A DNA stretch of 50,433 nucleotides from an uncultured Lachnoanaerobaculum sp. GTDB lineage: Bacteria; Bacillota; Clostridia; Lachnospirales; Lachnospiraceae. The notes under the pieces were generated by a model that saw only the letters and a list, made by a program, of their open reading frames with translations, was not told where the DNA came from and did no database searches. The translations under genes were made by a program, and so were the position numbers. Shown here one piece after another: positions 1-8,506 of this stretch. The DNA lies in the NCBI GenBank assembly GCA_916720285.1, contig CAKAQP010000001.1, forward strand, positions 1-50,433, written 5' to 3'. Numbering within the stretch: the stretch's first letter is position 1; every line of letters begins with the position of its first letter.

Positions 1-1
1 C

Positions 2-1144
2 CTATTTCAGCACTTCTCTGGCTATAACAACCTTGTGAATCTCTGAAGTACCTTCATATATTTCTGTTATCTTTGCATCTCTATACATTCTCTCCAAAGG
101 ATAGTCTCTCATATATCCATATCCTCCATGTATCTGTAATGCCTTATCTGTTACTTCAACCGCTACCTTTGATGCATTAAACTTTGCAATAGCAGCCTCT
201 TTTGTATATGGCATACCGCTCACTTTAAGGCTTGCAGCTCTATATGTCATCCATCTTGCACACTCAACCTTTGTAGCCATCTCCGCAAGATACCATTGCA
301 AGCCCTGCAATGAGGAAATAGGTCTGCCAAATTGTACTCTTTCTTTTGTGTACTTTATGCTTTCATCCAATGCACCTGCCGCAATACCCACAGCCTGCGC
401 CGCAATTCCTATTCTTGCACCGTCAAGTGCAGTCATTGCAATTTTAAATCCCTTACCGAGCGGTCCTATAAGATTATCCTTTGGAACTCTGCAATTATCA
501 AATATAAGCTCCGCTGTCTCTGATCCGTGAAGTCCCATCTTATCTTCTATCTTACCTATTGAAAATCCGGGTGTACCACGCTCTACCAATATACAGCTTA
601 GTCCCTTAGTCTTTAACTCCGGTGAGGTAAGAGCAAATACCAATACATATTTTGCCAATCCTCCACCTGTTATAAAACATTTTGTACCGTTTAGTACATA
701 TTCCTGTGTTTTCTCATCAAATATAGCTGTTGTTCTTGCACTTCCTGCATCAGATCCGGCATTCGGCTCGGTGAGGGCAAATGCCCCCAACTCGCCTCCT
801 GCACATACTACCGGCAAATATTTTTGCTTTTGTTCTTCAGTACCGAATTTTTCGATTACCGAAGCAAATATAGTATGTATTGAAAGTGTAGCTGCAGTAG
901 AACCGCAGTATTTAGCTATTTCTTCCACAGCAATTATCTTTTCGATATCGCTGCCTCCGCTACCGCCGTATTTTTCCTCAGTTCCTATACCGGTTAATCC
1001 CATCTTGGTCATCTCCAAAAATAAATCTTTTGGAAATTTTCCGCTTCTATCTATTTCTTCAGCTCTTGGTTTTACCACATTTTCACTGAAGTCGGCTACA
1101 GTTTTTTTAAGCATCAACTGTGCTTTGGAAAAATTAAAATCCAT
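2..1144 (-). CDS. acyl-CoA dehydrogenase, candidate acryloyl-CoA reductase
   Basis: This is a 380-residue FAD-dependent acyl-CoA dehydrogenase of normal length, complete with its stop at the left edge. Family signatures are visible: FALTEPNAGSD near residues 122-132, the R-V-Q-F-G-R-P segment near 270, QIHGGYGY near 338-345, and the catalytic-base region YEGTSEI with Glu364. Members of this family oxidise or reduce short acyl-CoA thioesters in the cytoplasm and exchange electrons with electron-transfer flavoprotein (ETF). It lies 13 bases after the CoA-transferase fusion gene, so it is probably the last visible gene of the pyrimidine operon. From that context I infer that it reduces acryloyl-CoA to propionyl-CoA. 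No etfAB genes are visible; they could lie beyond the left edge. A butyryl-CoA dehydrogenase role cannot be excluded from sequence alone. Confidence 0.9.
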   Translation of the reverse strand: MDFNFSKAQLMLKKTVADFSENVVKPRAEEIDRSGKFPKDLFLEMTKMGLTGIGTEEKYGGSGGSDIEKIIAVEEIAKYCGSTAATLSIHTIFASVIEKFGTEEQKQKYLPVVCAGGELGAFALTEPNAGSDAGSARTTAIFDEKTQEYVLNGTKCFITGGGLAKYVLVFALTSPELKTKGLSCILVERGTPGFSIGKIEDKMGLHGSETAELIFDNCRVPKDNLIGPLGKGFKIAMTALDGARIGIAAQAVGIAAGALDESIKYTKERVQFGRPISSLQGLQWYLAEMATKVECARWMTYRAASLKVSGMPYTKEAAIAKFNASKVAVEVTDKALQIHGGYGYMRDYPLERMYRDAKITEIYEGTSEIHKVVIAREVLK

Positions 1145-1157
1145 TTCTTTTCCTCCA

Positions 1158-2726
1158 CTAGATTACGCCTTCTTCTTTTAATTGCTTCAATGTTTCATCA
1201 TCAAAGCCGTAAACCTCTTTATTATGTTGTCCAAGAAGCGGTGCCGGTGCATCTACACTTCCCGGTGTTTCGCTCAGCTTGATAGGACAACCCTGTATAT
1301 ACATATCACCTATTGTAGGATGCTCAACATGTACCATCATCTCTCTTGCCTGGAAATGTGGATGTTCTATTGCTTCCTTCATATCAAGTATCTGTCCGCA
1401 AGGTATTCCGACCTCCTCAAACAGTCTTTCTACTTCTGCCTTGCCTCTTTGTTTTACCCAATCTACAATTATCTCATGTAAACCGTCATTGTAATTTTTA
1501 ATTCTGAGATCATTGGTAGCAAACTTCTCATTTGTAACAAGATCAGGTCTGCCTATTACATCACAGAACAGCTTAAATAGTTTATCTGTACCTACTCCAA
1601 GTGCGATATATCCGTCCTTTGCCTCATATACATTGAATGGTGAAACTGTAGCATCAATATTTCCCTGTCTCTGAGGTATAATTCCTTTAAGAGTTGTATA
1701 GATTATTGCATTTTCAAGCAATGTAAATATAGTATCTGCCATAGCCACATCTACCTGCTGACCTTCACCGGTTACATTTCTTCTGTAAAGCGCCATAAGT
1801 ACACCGACACAAAGATAAATTCCTGTAACATTATCAGCTACCGATACTCCGCATTTTACAGGAGGAGCATCTGTATAGCCTGTAAGATTTATCATACCGC
1901 CAAGAGCCTGTGCAACGATATCATAGCACGGCCTGTTTGAGAAAGGTCCATACTGTCCGAAACCGCTACCTGAAGCATAAATTATTCTTGGATTTATCTT
2001 CTTTAATGTCTCATAGTCAACTTGTAATTTCTTTGTTACTCCGACTCTGAAGTTTTCTACCACTACATCAGCCTCTCTGACAAGGTCATAGAAAATCTCT
2101 CTTCCTTTTTCAGTCTTTAAGTTAAGAGTAACTCCTTTTTTATTTCTGTTTATAAATGCATAAAATCCGCTTTCACCGCTATTATCATCCATTGGAGGCC
2201 AATACCTTGACTGATCACCTGTAAGAGGCTCTATCTTTATAACCTCAGCACCGTTATCTGCTAAAAGAGCGGTACAGAAAGGACCGTTATATGCATGTGT
2301 AAGGTCAAGAACCTTAAGTCCCTCAAGCGCTTTTGCTTTCTTTTTCTCCTTCTTTGCAGGAATAATGTATTCAAAAATACATACTGTTGAAAGAGGAGGA
2401 TCTTCCAAAACATCTATGGAGCTCTCAAACTCGGGCTTCTCAGGGATAACCGCAATCTTAAATGAACGCACTTCAATGATTGCTCTACCGTTTTCCTCAC
2501 CTAAAAGCCTTGCCTTATACTCCATATAATCTCCGGCAAAACATGGTACAAACAGTCTTACTTTTCTTACCTTTGCACATCTGCTTTGATTTCCATAAAC
2601 CTTGGTCATCAATCTGTTTGCGGTATCTTCCATCAAAGTAATAGACCTTGCACCGTTTACAACACCTCCACCGTAGAAAACATCTCTATCTGACATTCTA
2701 TATCTTAATGTAACTTCAGTACTCAT
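1158..2726 (-). CDS. hotdog ammonia-lyase-like domain fused to family III (CaiB/BaiF) CoA-transferase
   Basis: The 522-residue protein has two parts. Residues about 1-125 resemble 3-aminobutyryl-CoA / beta-alanyl-CoA ammonia-lyases: an RYRMSDRDVFYGGGVVNGAR-type start followed by hotdog strands. After a Lys-rich linker (about 124-133), residues 134-522 are a complete CaiB/BaiF CoA-transferase beginning LEGLKVLDLTHAYNGPFC, with LLADNGAEVIKIE near 154-166. Asp298 in VADNVTG is the likely catalytic Asp; it is about 165 residues into that domain, as in formyl-CoA transferase. The usual family III enzyme is about 400 residues without this N-terminus. The gene follows a second, stand-alone hotdog gene by 11 bases. 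I infer that it makes beta-alanyl-CoA and helps deaminate it to acryloyl-CoA. Both domain assignments are strong; the substrate is inferred from neighbours. Confidence 0.88.
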   Translation of the reverse strand: MSTEVTLRYRMSDRDVFYGGGVVNGARSITLMEDTANRLMTKVYGNQSRCAKVRKVRLFVPCFAGDYMEYKARLLGEENGRAIIEVRSFKIAVIPEKPEFESSIDVLEDPPLSTVCIFEYIIPAKKEKKKAKALEGLKVLDLTHAYNGPFCTALLADNGAEVIKIEPLTGDQSRYWPPMDDNSGESGFYAFINRNKKGVTLNLKTEKGREIFYDLVREADVVVENFRVGVTKKLQVDYETLKKINPRIIYASGSGFGQYGPFSNRPCYDIVAQALGGMINLTGYTDAPPVKCGVSVADNVTGIYLCVGVLMALYRRNVTGEGQQVDVAMADTIFTLLENAIIYTTLKGIIPQRQGNIDATVSPFNVYEAKDGYIALGVGTDKLFKLFCDVIGRPDLVTNEKFATNDLRIKNYNDGLHEIIVDWVKQRGKAEVERLFEEVGIPCGQILDMKEAIEHPHFQAREMMVHVEHPTIGDMYIQGCPIKLSETPGSVDAPAPLLGQHNKEVYGFDDETLKQLKEEGVI

Positions 2727-2737
2727 ATTACCCCCTA

Positions 2738-3193
2738 TTAAAGTTCAAGTTCTCTCCAAGGGTCAATAACTTCACCACTTGGCTGATTTCCACGTTGTAA
2801 TTCTTTCTTTACTACAAGTACTACAGTACCTTCAGTAATCAATTTTGGAGGATCGAAATAATACATATCTCCCGGATTAGCATCTTTGATACCCATTCTA
2901 TATGCAGGAGTTGCAACTTTATAAGTGCTTATTCTACATGTTCTTGATGTATTTCCCACCTTTAGCATCTCTGCTCTGAAATTAAGTTGATCACCTACAT
3001 ATGCATCTTCATACAGCTCAACATCCGTATATCCAAGGCACAAAGATTCATCACCGTCATTTAATATCATCAACTCTGTTTCAACATCACCGATAAAGTC
3101 AAACTGTCTCCCAAACGGTATTTTTCCGTCAACATTATTTGCATCGGCAGTTGTCATATTATAATTTAATTCCGCTACTTTTCTAACACTCAT
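2738..3193 (-). CDS. hotdog-fold protein, beta-alanyl-CoA:ammonia-lyase type
   Basis: This 151-residue cytoplasmic protein has the hotdog pattern of the 3-aminobutyryl-CoA / beta-alanyl-CoA ammonia-lyase group. A GDVETELMILNDGDESLCLG helix region is followed by VGDQLNFRAEMLKVGNTSRT and a final strand ending in VVLVVKKE. The family eliminates ammonia from 3-aminoacyl-CoA to give the 2-enoyl-CoA. Its layout parallels the N-terminal domain of the next gene's product, so the two may be paralogous subunits. It sits between the gene producing beta-alanine and the CoA-transferase, exactly where beta-alanyl-CoA deamination would be needed. A strong hairpin (3217-3245) lies just upstream. A MaoC-like dehydratase is the main alternative, but the motif match favours the lyase. 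Confidence 0.8.
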   Translation of the reverse strand: MSVRKVAELNYNMTTADANNVDGKIPFGRQFDFIGDVETELMILNDGDESLCLGYTDVELYEDAYVGDQLNFRAEMLKVGNTSRTCRISTYKVATPAYRMGIKDANPGDMYYFDPPKLITEGTVVLVVKKELQRGNQPSGEVIDPWRELEL

Positions 3194-3216
3194 TTTACAC
3201 CTCTGTTCTACTGTAA

Positions 3217-3245
3217 TGTTGGGGCCAAAATATTTGACCCCAACA
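3217..3245 (-). other. strong intercistronic hairpin in the pyrimidine operon
   Basis: A 13-bp stem (arms TGTTGGGGTCAAA and TTTGGCCCCAACA, one G-U pair) with a 3-base loop lies between the carbamoylase stop and the hotdog gene start. No T-run follows on the minus strand, so it does not look like a simple terminator. An mRNA processing or stabilising element separating the two halves of the operon is a reasonable reading. Confidence 0.6.
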
Positions 3246-3256
3246 CTTAAATCATA

Positions 3257-4513
3257 TTATTGAGCATCACACTTTAATACTGCATTCAAAAGTACGCTGG
3301 CACCCTTTGTACACTGCTCAACCGGAGTAAACTCCTCTTCACAATGAGAATGTCCGTCCTTTGAAGGTACAAATATCATTGTAGTAGGCATCATATAGCT
3401 TACAAACTGTGCATCATGTCCCGCACCTGAGTTGATTCTTTGATTTGAATATCCGAGCTCATTTACAGCCTCTGTTACATAACCTATAAGCTTCTCATCA
3501 TAGTAAACTGTATCTCTTGACCATGCTCTCTCATAACCTGTAGTACAGCCTACTATTTCCTTCGGTATATTCTTTATTACTTCAACAACCTGCTCTATAA
3601 CCTTAGGATCCTCATGTCTTGCATCTATTGAGAACTCTACAAAATCAGGAATAACTGTATGTACATTTGGATGACATACTATCTCACCTGTTGTATATAC
3701 GAGTGCCTTGTCAAGCTTATCAAGCTCATCATGAAGATACTGTAAAAGCTTTGCAGCTGCATATAATGCATCTTTTCTATATGGCATAGGAGTTGTTCCT
3801 GCATGATCTGACTGTCCGAACGCTTTGATTCTGTAGTTTATCATTCCAAGAACACAGGTAACTATTCCGATATCATTCTTTGCAGCCTCAAGGATAGGTC
3901 CCTGCTCAATATGAAGCTCGAACATTGCCTTATAATCCTTAGGATTTAATCTGTTTGCTACATCTCCCTTATAGCCGCTTGCTTCAAGGGCCTCTTTAAA
4001 TGTCTTATTCTTATCAAGAACTGAAGTTGATGCAAGCATATCCTCATGCTTAAACTTCTTTCCAATCTCTTCCGGTAAGTAATCATTACAGATAACTCCT
4101 GATGACATCATAGCTGGTGGATATAAAGATCCTTCCTCATTTGTCCAAATCATTGCTACGAGATTGTGCTTATGAGGTATCTTTTGTTCTGCAACAGACT
4201 CCAAAACTTCCATAGCTCCCATTACACCTAAAATACCGTCATAGTTTCCACCATTTCTTACCGAATCCGAATGTGAAGCCATAACAATTGCCGGAAGTGT
4301 AGGATCACTACCCTCTAATGTTGCATACATATTTGCCATATCATCGGTCTTAACCTTTGCACCGATAGCTTCCATTCTTTTCTTGAATTCAGCTCTTGCC
4401 ATTAGATTTTCTTTTGAAAGAGAATATCTCGTGATACCGCCATGTCCTGCATCACCAAACTGACTCATGGTTTTAATCTTATCTGCCATTCTATCTTCGC
4501 TACACTTATACAT
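3257..4513 (-). CDS. N-carbamoyl-beta-alanine amidohydrolase (M20 hydantoinase/carbamoylase family)
   Basis: This 418-residue enzyme is typical of Zn/Mn-dependent N-carbamoyl-amino-acid hydrolases of peptidase family M20. It shows MASHSDSVRNGGNYDG (metal His and Asp, about residues 78-93), WTNEEGS with the bridging Glu, ELHIEQGPIL, SDHAGTTPM in the dimerisation domain, and a late HDAQ metal ligand. The family hydrolyses N-carbamoyl-beta-alanine to beta-alanine, CO2 and ammonia, the third step of reductive pyrimidine degradation. It follows the dihydropyrimidinase gene. The chosen ATG has a GGGGGT ribosome site 5 bases upstream. Allantoate or L-carbamoylase activity is the sequence-level alternative; the neighbours argue for the beta-ureidopropionase role. 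Confidence 0.9.
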   Translation of the reverse strand: MYKCSEDRMADKIKTMSQFGDAGHGGITRYSLSKENLMARAEFKKRMEAIGAKVKTDDMANMYATLEGSDPTLPAIVMASHSDSVRNGGNYDGILGVMGAMEVLESVAEQKIPHKHNLVAMIWTNEEGSLYPPAMMSSGVICNDYLPEEIGKKFKHEDMLASTSVLDKNKTFKEALEASGYKGDVANRLNPKDYKAMFELHIEQGPILEAAKNDIGIVTCVLGMINYRIKAFGQSDHAGTTPMPYRKDALYAAAKLLQYLHDELDKLDKALVYTTGEIVCHPNVHTVIPDFVEFSIDARHEDPKVIEQVVEVIKNIPKEIVGCTTGYERAWSRDTVYYDEKLIGYVTEAVNELGYSNQRINSGAGHDAQFVSYMMPTTMIFVPSKDGHSHCEEEFTPVEQCTKGASVLLNAVLKCDAQ

Positions 4514-4544
4514 ATTTACCCCCTATTAAAACAATATATTCTTC

Positions 4545-4578
4545 ATAAATTCATACTGCCACTACCTATATATAAAGC
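4545..4578 (-). other. intercistronic stem-loop between dihydropyrimidinase and carbamoylase genes
   Basis: Arms ACTGTCACTGC and GTAGTGGCAGT pair over 11 positions, with two G-U pairs, across an AT-rich loop. There is no T-run. It may stabilise or process the operon mRNA. Confidence 0.4.
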
Positions 4579-4607
4579 AGTGACAGTAAAACACAATCAT
4601 TGAAACT

Positions 4608-5978
4608 TTAACTTCTAGGTACTCTCTTTACGAATTTACCCATTCCCGGCTTTCCAACGAAATCTCCGTTATCATAGACAAGCTGTCCTCTGAGGAATGT
4701 CTTTACAGGATATCCGTGAAGCTTCTTTCCTTCCCATATAGTATGGTCATAGTCTGAATGCATATTATTTATACTTATGGTAAAATCCTTATCCCTATCA
4801 TAGATTACTATATCCGCATCATTTCCTACTCTGACTCCGCCTTTCTTATCACATCCGAATATTCTTGCAGGATTTGTTGAGCAAAGAGCCACAGCCTGTG
4901 AGAATGTGATCTTACCTGAATTCGCAGCATCAAGCATATATGGATACATATTTTCCACACCTGCACATCCGTTTGGAATCTTTGTAAAGTCATCTATACC
5001 CCAGTCCTTTTCATAGCTCTGGAACGGGCAGTGATCTGTCGCTACTACATCGATCTGATTTTTCTTGATTGCTTCCCAAAGAGCCTGTCTGCTTTCTTCT
5101 CCTTTTATAGGAGGTGAACATACAAAGTTTCTTCCGTCTTCTCTCTTATATACCTCACATGTGAACTCAAGATACTGTGGGCAGGTCTCAACATAAATAG
5201 GAACGCCCTCTTTCTTACCTTCTATACATGCTTCAAGTCCTTCCTTGTCAGCCATATGAACAATGTAGAGCGGTGCATCCAAATGCTTACACCAATGCAG
5301 AGCTCTTCTGTCAGCTTCAGCTTCAACAAACTCCTGACGTGCCAGATAGTGGTACCAAGGGCTCAAATTGCCTTCTTTTTTGAACTTAGCTTCAAAATAA
5401 TCTATCATATCGGAATTCTCTGCATGAACATTTACCAATGCTCCGAGTTCCTTTGCTCTAAGAAGCAAAGTTGCAAACATTCCGTCATCTACCATCATTC
5501 CGGCTTTTTTGTATACCATGAAGCATTTGTAAGATGTAATACCTTCTTTAACCGCTTCTTCCATTTCTTCAAGTATCTGACCATCATTGAAATCGGTAAT
5601 AATACAATGTGATGCCCAGTCTACACAGGCTTCTTTTTCAAGTATGGCTTTTTTTGAATTTACCAAATCCATAATAGTGCCACCTTTTCTCTGAACCGGA
5701 TAATCAAATATTGTAGTAACTCCTCCACAGGCTGCAGCTCTGGTACCTGAAAGGTAACTGTCCGCAGATATGGTTCCTCCAAAAGGCATAGCCAAATGAG
5801 TATGTACATCCAATGCTCCCGGAAGCACAAGCTTACCTGTAGCATCCACTACTTCTTTTGCCTCCATGTCAAGATTCAGACCCATCTCCACGATTTTTCC
5901 GTCTTTTACCCCTACATCACATGGGAACATATCCGTTGCTGTAACTACCACACCACCTTTAATAATTAAATCTAACAT
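4608..5978 (-). CDS. hydA: dihydropyrimidinase (D-hydantoinase family)
   Basis: The 456-residue amidohydrolase opens the dihydropyrimidine ring to N-carbamoyl-beta-amino acids. Visible signatures are PGALDVHTHLAMPFGGT (first metal His pair, about residues 53-69), ITSYKCFMVYK with the lysine that is carboxylated in this family, NVHAENSDM and YIVHMADKEG (metal histidines), and VVATDHCPF with the catalytic Asp. Length and motif order are those of cyclic amidohydrolases acting on dihydrouracil, dihydrothymine and hydantoins. It is 20 bases downstream of preA, and an AGGGGGG ribosome site precedes the ATG. The neighbouring PreA/PreT and carbamoylase genes support a pyrimidine role over a general hydantoinase role. 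Confidence 0.94.
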   Translation of the reverse strand: MLDLIIKGGVVVTATDMFPCDVGVKDGKIVEMGLNLDMEAKEVVDATGKLVLPGALDVHTHLAMPFGGTISADSYLSGTRAAACGGVTTIFDYPVQRKGGTIMDLVNSKKAILEKEACVDWASHCIITDFNDGQILEEMEEAVKEGITSYKCFMVYKKAGMMVDDGMFATLLLRAKELGALVNVHAENSDMIDYFEAKFKKEGNLSPWYHYLARQEFVEAEADRRALHWCKHLDAPLYIVHMADKEGLEACIEGKKEGVPIYVETCPQYLEFTCEVYKREDGRNFVCSPPIKGEESRQALWEAIKKNQIDVVATDHCPFQSYEKDWGIDDFTKIPNGCAGVENMYPYMLDAANSGKITFSQAVALCSTNPARIFGCDKKGGVRVGNDADIVIYDRDKDFTISINNMHSDYDHTIWEGKKLHGYPVKTFLRGQLVYDNGDFVGKPGMGKFVKRVPRS

Positions 5979-5998
5979 AAATCAACCCCCCTGATATA

Positions 5999-7261
5999 TT
6001 ATAGATAACTATTAGTTTCCTTTAAATTAATTGTATGATTATCATTCTTATCCTTATATACAAGTTTACCCGGTGTTATACACTGCATTACCGGACAAAC
6101 ATTTAAGCAAAGATGACATCCTACACATTTATCTTCATTTATTGTAGGAACTCTGGTTGCATAATCATATTCAATAGCCTGATGTGCCGCATCAAAGCAT
6201 GATACATAGCATCTTCCACATCCGACACATTTTTCTTTATCGATCTGAACCAGGATCTTATATGATCTATCCAAATCATCAGCACCAACAATATTTCCTA
6301 CGGCGGTACCCACTATATCCTGAAGTTTATTTATTCCGTAATCATTCATATAATGTGATATACCGCTTATCATATCTTCAACAATTCTATATCCATATTG
6401 CATTACTGCAGTTGTTACCTGAAGATTTGATGCACCAAGCATCAAAAATTCCAAGCAGTCTCTCCAGGTTTCTATACCACCCATTCCGGTTATCGGAACT
6501 TTGCTTACAATAGGATCATGCATTAAGTCTGATATAAATCTGAGTGCAATAGGTTTTACAGCCGCTCCGGAATATCCTGATATTGCAGATTTTCCGTTTA
6601 CAACAGGCATACCTGTTCTAAGATTTATATCAAGGTTTGTGATAGATTTTACTGTATTTATGGCAGCTATTCCTTTTGCACCGCCTTCTATAGCTGCTCT
6701 TGCAGGAATTTCCATATTTCCAAGGTTTGGTGTCATCTTTGCTATTATCGGTAATTTTGTGCTTGAAGAAGCCACTTCACAATAATGCTTTACCAAATCA
6801 GGATTTTGTCCTACATCAGAGCCCATAGTTGATGATGTCATCTGCGGACATGAGAAATTACATTCAATCATATCCGCTCCGGCCTTTTCAGACTCTTTTG
6901 CAAGTATCGCCCACTCATCATCGCTTGCGCCCATGATACTTGAAACTATCACTTTATTCGGAAAGTCCTTCTTTAATTGCCTGATAAACTCAAAGTTTAC
7001 TTCATTCGGCTTGTCTGAAGTCATCTCCATATTCTTAAATCCGGTCCAAGGTGTTCCCTCTTTTGAAGCTATATCAAATCTTGGTGAACATTCATTTGGT
7101 ATAAAAACGCTTATTGTTTTATAAAAAATACCACCCCAACCGGCTCTCAGTGCCTTAGCACACATTTCATAATTACTGCCTACAGGTGAAGAAGATAGAA
7201 AAAAAGGATTCTCACAATCAACACCTAAAAAATTTATTGATAAATCTTTTTTCAAAGCCAT
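5999..7261 (-). CDS. preA: dihydropyrimidine dehydrogenase, catalytic subunit PreA
   Basis: This 420-residue protein has an FMN-binding dihydroorotate-dehydrogenase-like barrel (about 1-320). It includes CENPFFLSSSPVG near the start, ECNFSCPQM with the active-site Cys region, and GMGGIETWRD for phosphate binding. A C-terminal ferredoxin module has two 4Fe-4S motifs, CVGCGRCYVSC and CVGCHLCLNVCP. With PreT it reduces uracil or thymine to the 5,6-dihydro form using NAD(P)H. It lies 10 bases downstream of preT. The size and two-cluster tail match the PreA type rather than a biosynthetic dihydroorotate dehydrogenase. Confidence 0.95.
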   Translation of the reverse strand: MALKKDLSINFLGVDCENPFFLSSSPVGSNYEMCAKALRAGWGGIFYKTISVFIPNECSPRFDIASKEGTPWTGFKNMEMTSDKPNEVNFEFIRQLKKDFPNKVIVSSIMGASDDEWAILAKESEKAGADMIECNFSCPQMTSSTMGSDVGQNPDLVKHYCEVASSSTKLPIIAKMTPNLGNMEIPARAAIEGGAKGIAAINTVKSITNLDINLRTGMPVVNGKSAISGYSGAAVKPIALRFISDLMHDPIVSKVPITGMGGIETWRDCLEFLMLGASNLQVTTAVMQYGYRIVEDMISGISHYMNDYGINKLQDIVGTAVGNIVGADDLDRSYKILVQIDKEKCVGCGRCYVSCFDAAHQAIEYDYATRVPTINEDKCVGCHLCLNVCPVMQCITPGKLVYKDKNDNHTINLKETNSYL

Positions 7262-7271
7262 ATTAATCTCC

Positions 7272-8480
7272 TCACCTTATATAATCTAATATTTGGTAAG
7301 CTGCTTCTTTTCCTTCATGAACAGACTCTACCACTGTTATACCGACACCATGTAATGCATCACCACCGGTAAATACTCCATTACCCGCAACAAAACTCTT
7401 ATAGTCTTCAACCTGATCCTGTCCTATTGCAAATACGACCATATCTGCCTTAAGTGTCATCTCATTATCATCTTTCATTCCCTTTGCGACAAGAGATGTT
7501 ACATGACCGTTTTCTCCACAAATCTTTTCAGGTGCAAATCCTGTGTAAATAGGGATACCCATCTCTCTTACAAAAGAAATCTCTTCAATATTTGCAGGTG
7601 CTTCTTCTATAGTTCTTCTATAGCAGATACATGCTTTTTCTGCACCCAACTGTCTTGCTGTTGTAGCACAATCCATTGCTACATCACCGCCTCCGATTAC
7701 GATTACTCTTTCCGGAAGTTCCTTTATCTCACCTGTTCTTGCCTTAAACAAAAACTCGATTGCCGACTCAACACCCTTAAGATCGCTACCTTCTATATCT
7801 ACTTTCTTTGAATTCCAAAGACCAACTCCGACAAATACAGCGTCATACTCACTCTTAAGTTTAGGAATGTCTTCAAATTTAATTTCCTTACCGAATTCAA
7901 ACTTTACTCCCAACTCCTTTATAAGTTCTATATCAAAATCCACAACACGGTCAGGAAGTCTTGTAGGTGTGATTCCATATCTCAAAACTCCACCTGCCTT
8001 AGCCTGTTTTTCAAAAATTGTTGTATCCACTCCCGCAAGTGCGAGCTCTCTTGCGCAAGCAAGTGATGCAGGTCCGGCACCTATCAGTGCTACCTTCTTT
8101 CCGATCTTTTCTCCGGCACTGACAAATTTTGCCGACATAGCCTGTTCTTCTTCAACCAGATATCTTTGTATTTTACCGATCTGTATAGGCTTATCTATTC
8201 CACATCTACTACATTCTTCTTCACACATTCTGTCATAAGGACATACCCAGGCACATGAACCACCTAAAGGATTGTTCTCTCTTATTGTCTCTGCGGCACC
8301 CTTTATGTTCTTAAATCTCAGTGAGCGAATGAACTTAGCCGGATCTGTCCCTGCAGGACAGCCCTTAGAACAAGGTGCATCTTCACATAGAAGACACCTG
8401 GATGCTTCCTCCATGGCAAGTCTGTAATTAAAGCCTTCCGACTTCTCCATGCCATATGCCAATTTTAAAATTTTGCTCAT
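7272..8480 (-). CDS. preT: dihydropyrimidine dehydrogenase, FAD/NAD(P)H subunit PreT
   Basis: The 402-residue protein resembles the small subunit of glutamate synthase. An N-terminal Cys-rich domain (CLLCEDAPCSKGCPAG at about 30-45, then CAWVCPYDRMCEEEC) would bind two 4Fe-4S clusters. It is followed by an FAD Rossmann motif, ALIGAGPASLACARE (about 130-145), and a second dinucleotide motif, VIVIGGGDVAMDCA. The C-terminal TGGDALHG is the FAD contact. It passes electrons from NAD(P)H to PreA. As the second gene of the operon, it lies 26 bases downstream of the DUF1097 gene. Confidence 0.94.
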   Translation of the reverse strand: MSKILKLAYGMEKSEGFNYRLAMEEASRCLLCEDAPCSKGCPAGTDPAKFIRSLRFKNIKGAAETIRENNPLGGSCAWVCPYDRMCEEECSRCGIDKPIQIGKIQRYLVEEEQAMSAKFVSAGEKIGKKVALIGAGPASLACARELALAGVDTTIFEKQAKAGGVLRYGITPTRLPDRVVDFDIELIKELGVKFEFGKEIKFEDIPKLKSEYDAVFVGVGLWNSKKVDIEGSDLKGVESAIEFLFKARTGEIKELPERVIVIGGGDVAMDCATTARQLGAEKACICYRRTIEEAPANIEEISFVREMGIPIYTGFAPEKICGENGHVTSLVAKGMKDDNEMTLKADMVVFAIGQDQVEDYKSFVAGNGVFTGGDALHGVGITVVESVHEGKEAAYQILDYIR

Positions 8481-8506
8481 ATTTAAAACCCCTTACTTTT
8501 TGATTC

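Noticed and set aside
2..2726. Carnitine- or bile-acid-type cluster (acyl-CoA dehydrogenase plus CaiB-like CoA-transferase)
   Set aside because: The neighbouring pyrimidine genes and the two beta-alanyl-CoA ammonia-lyase-like hotdog domains fit a beta-alanine route much better.
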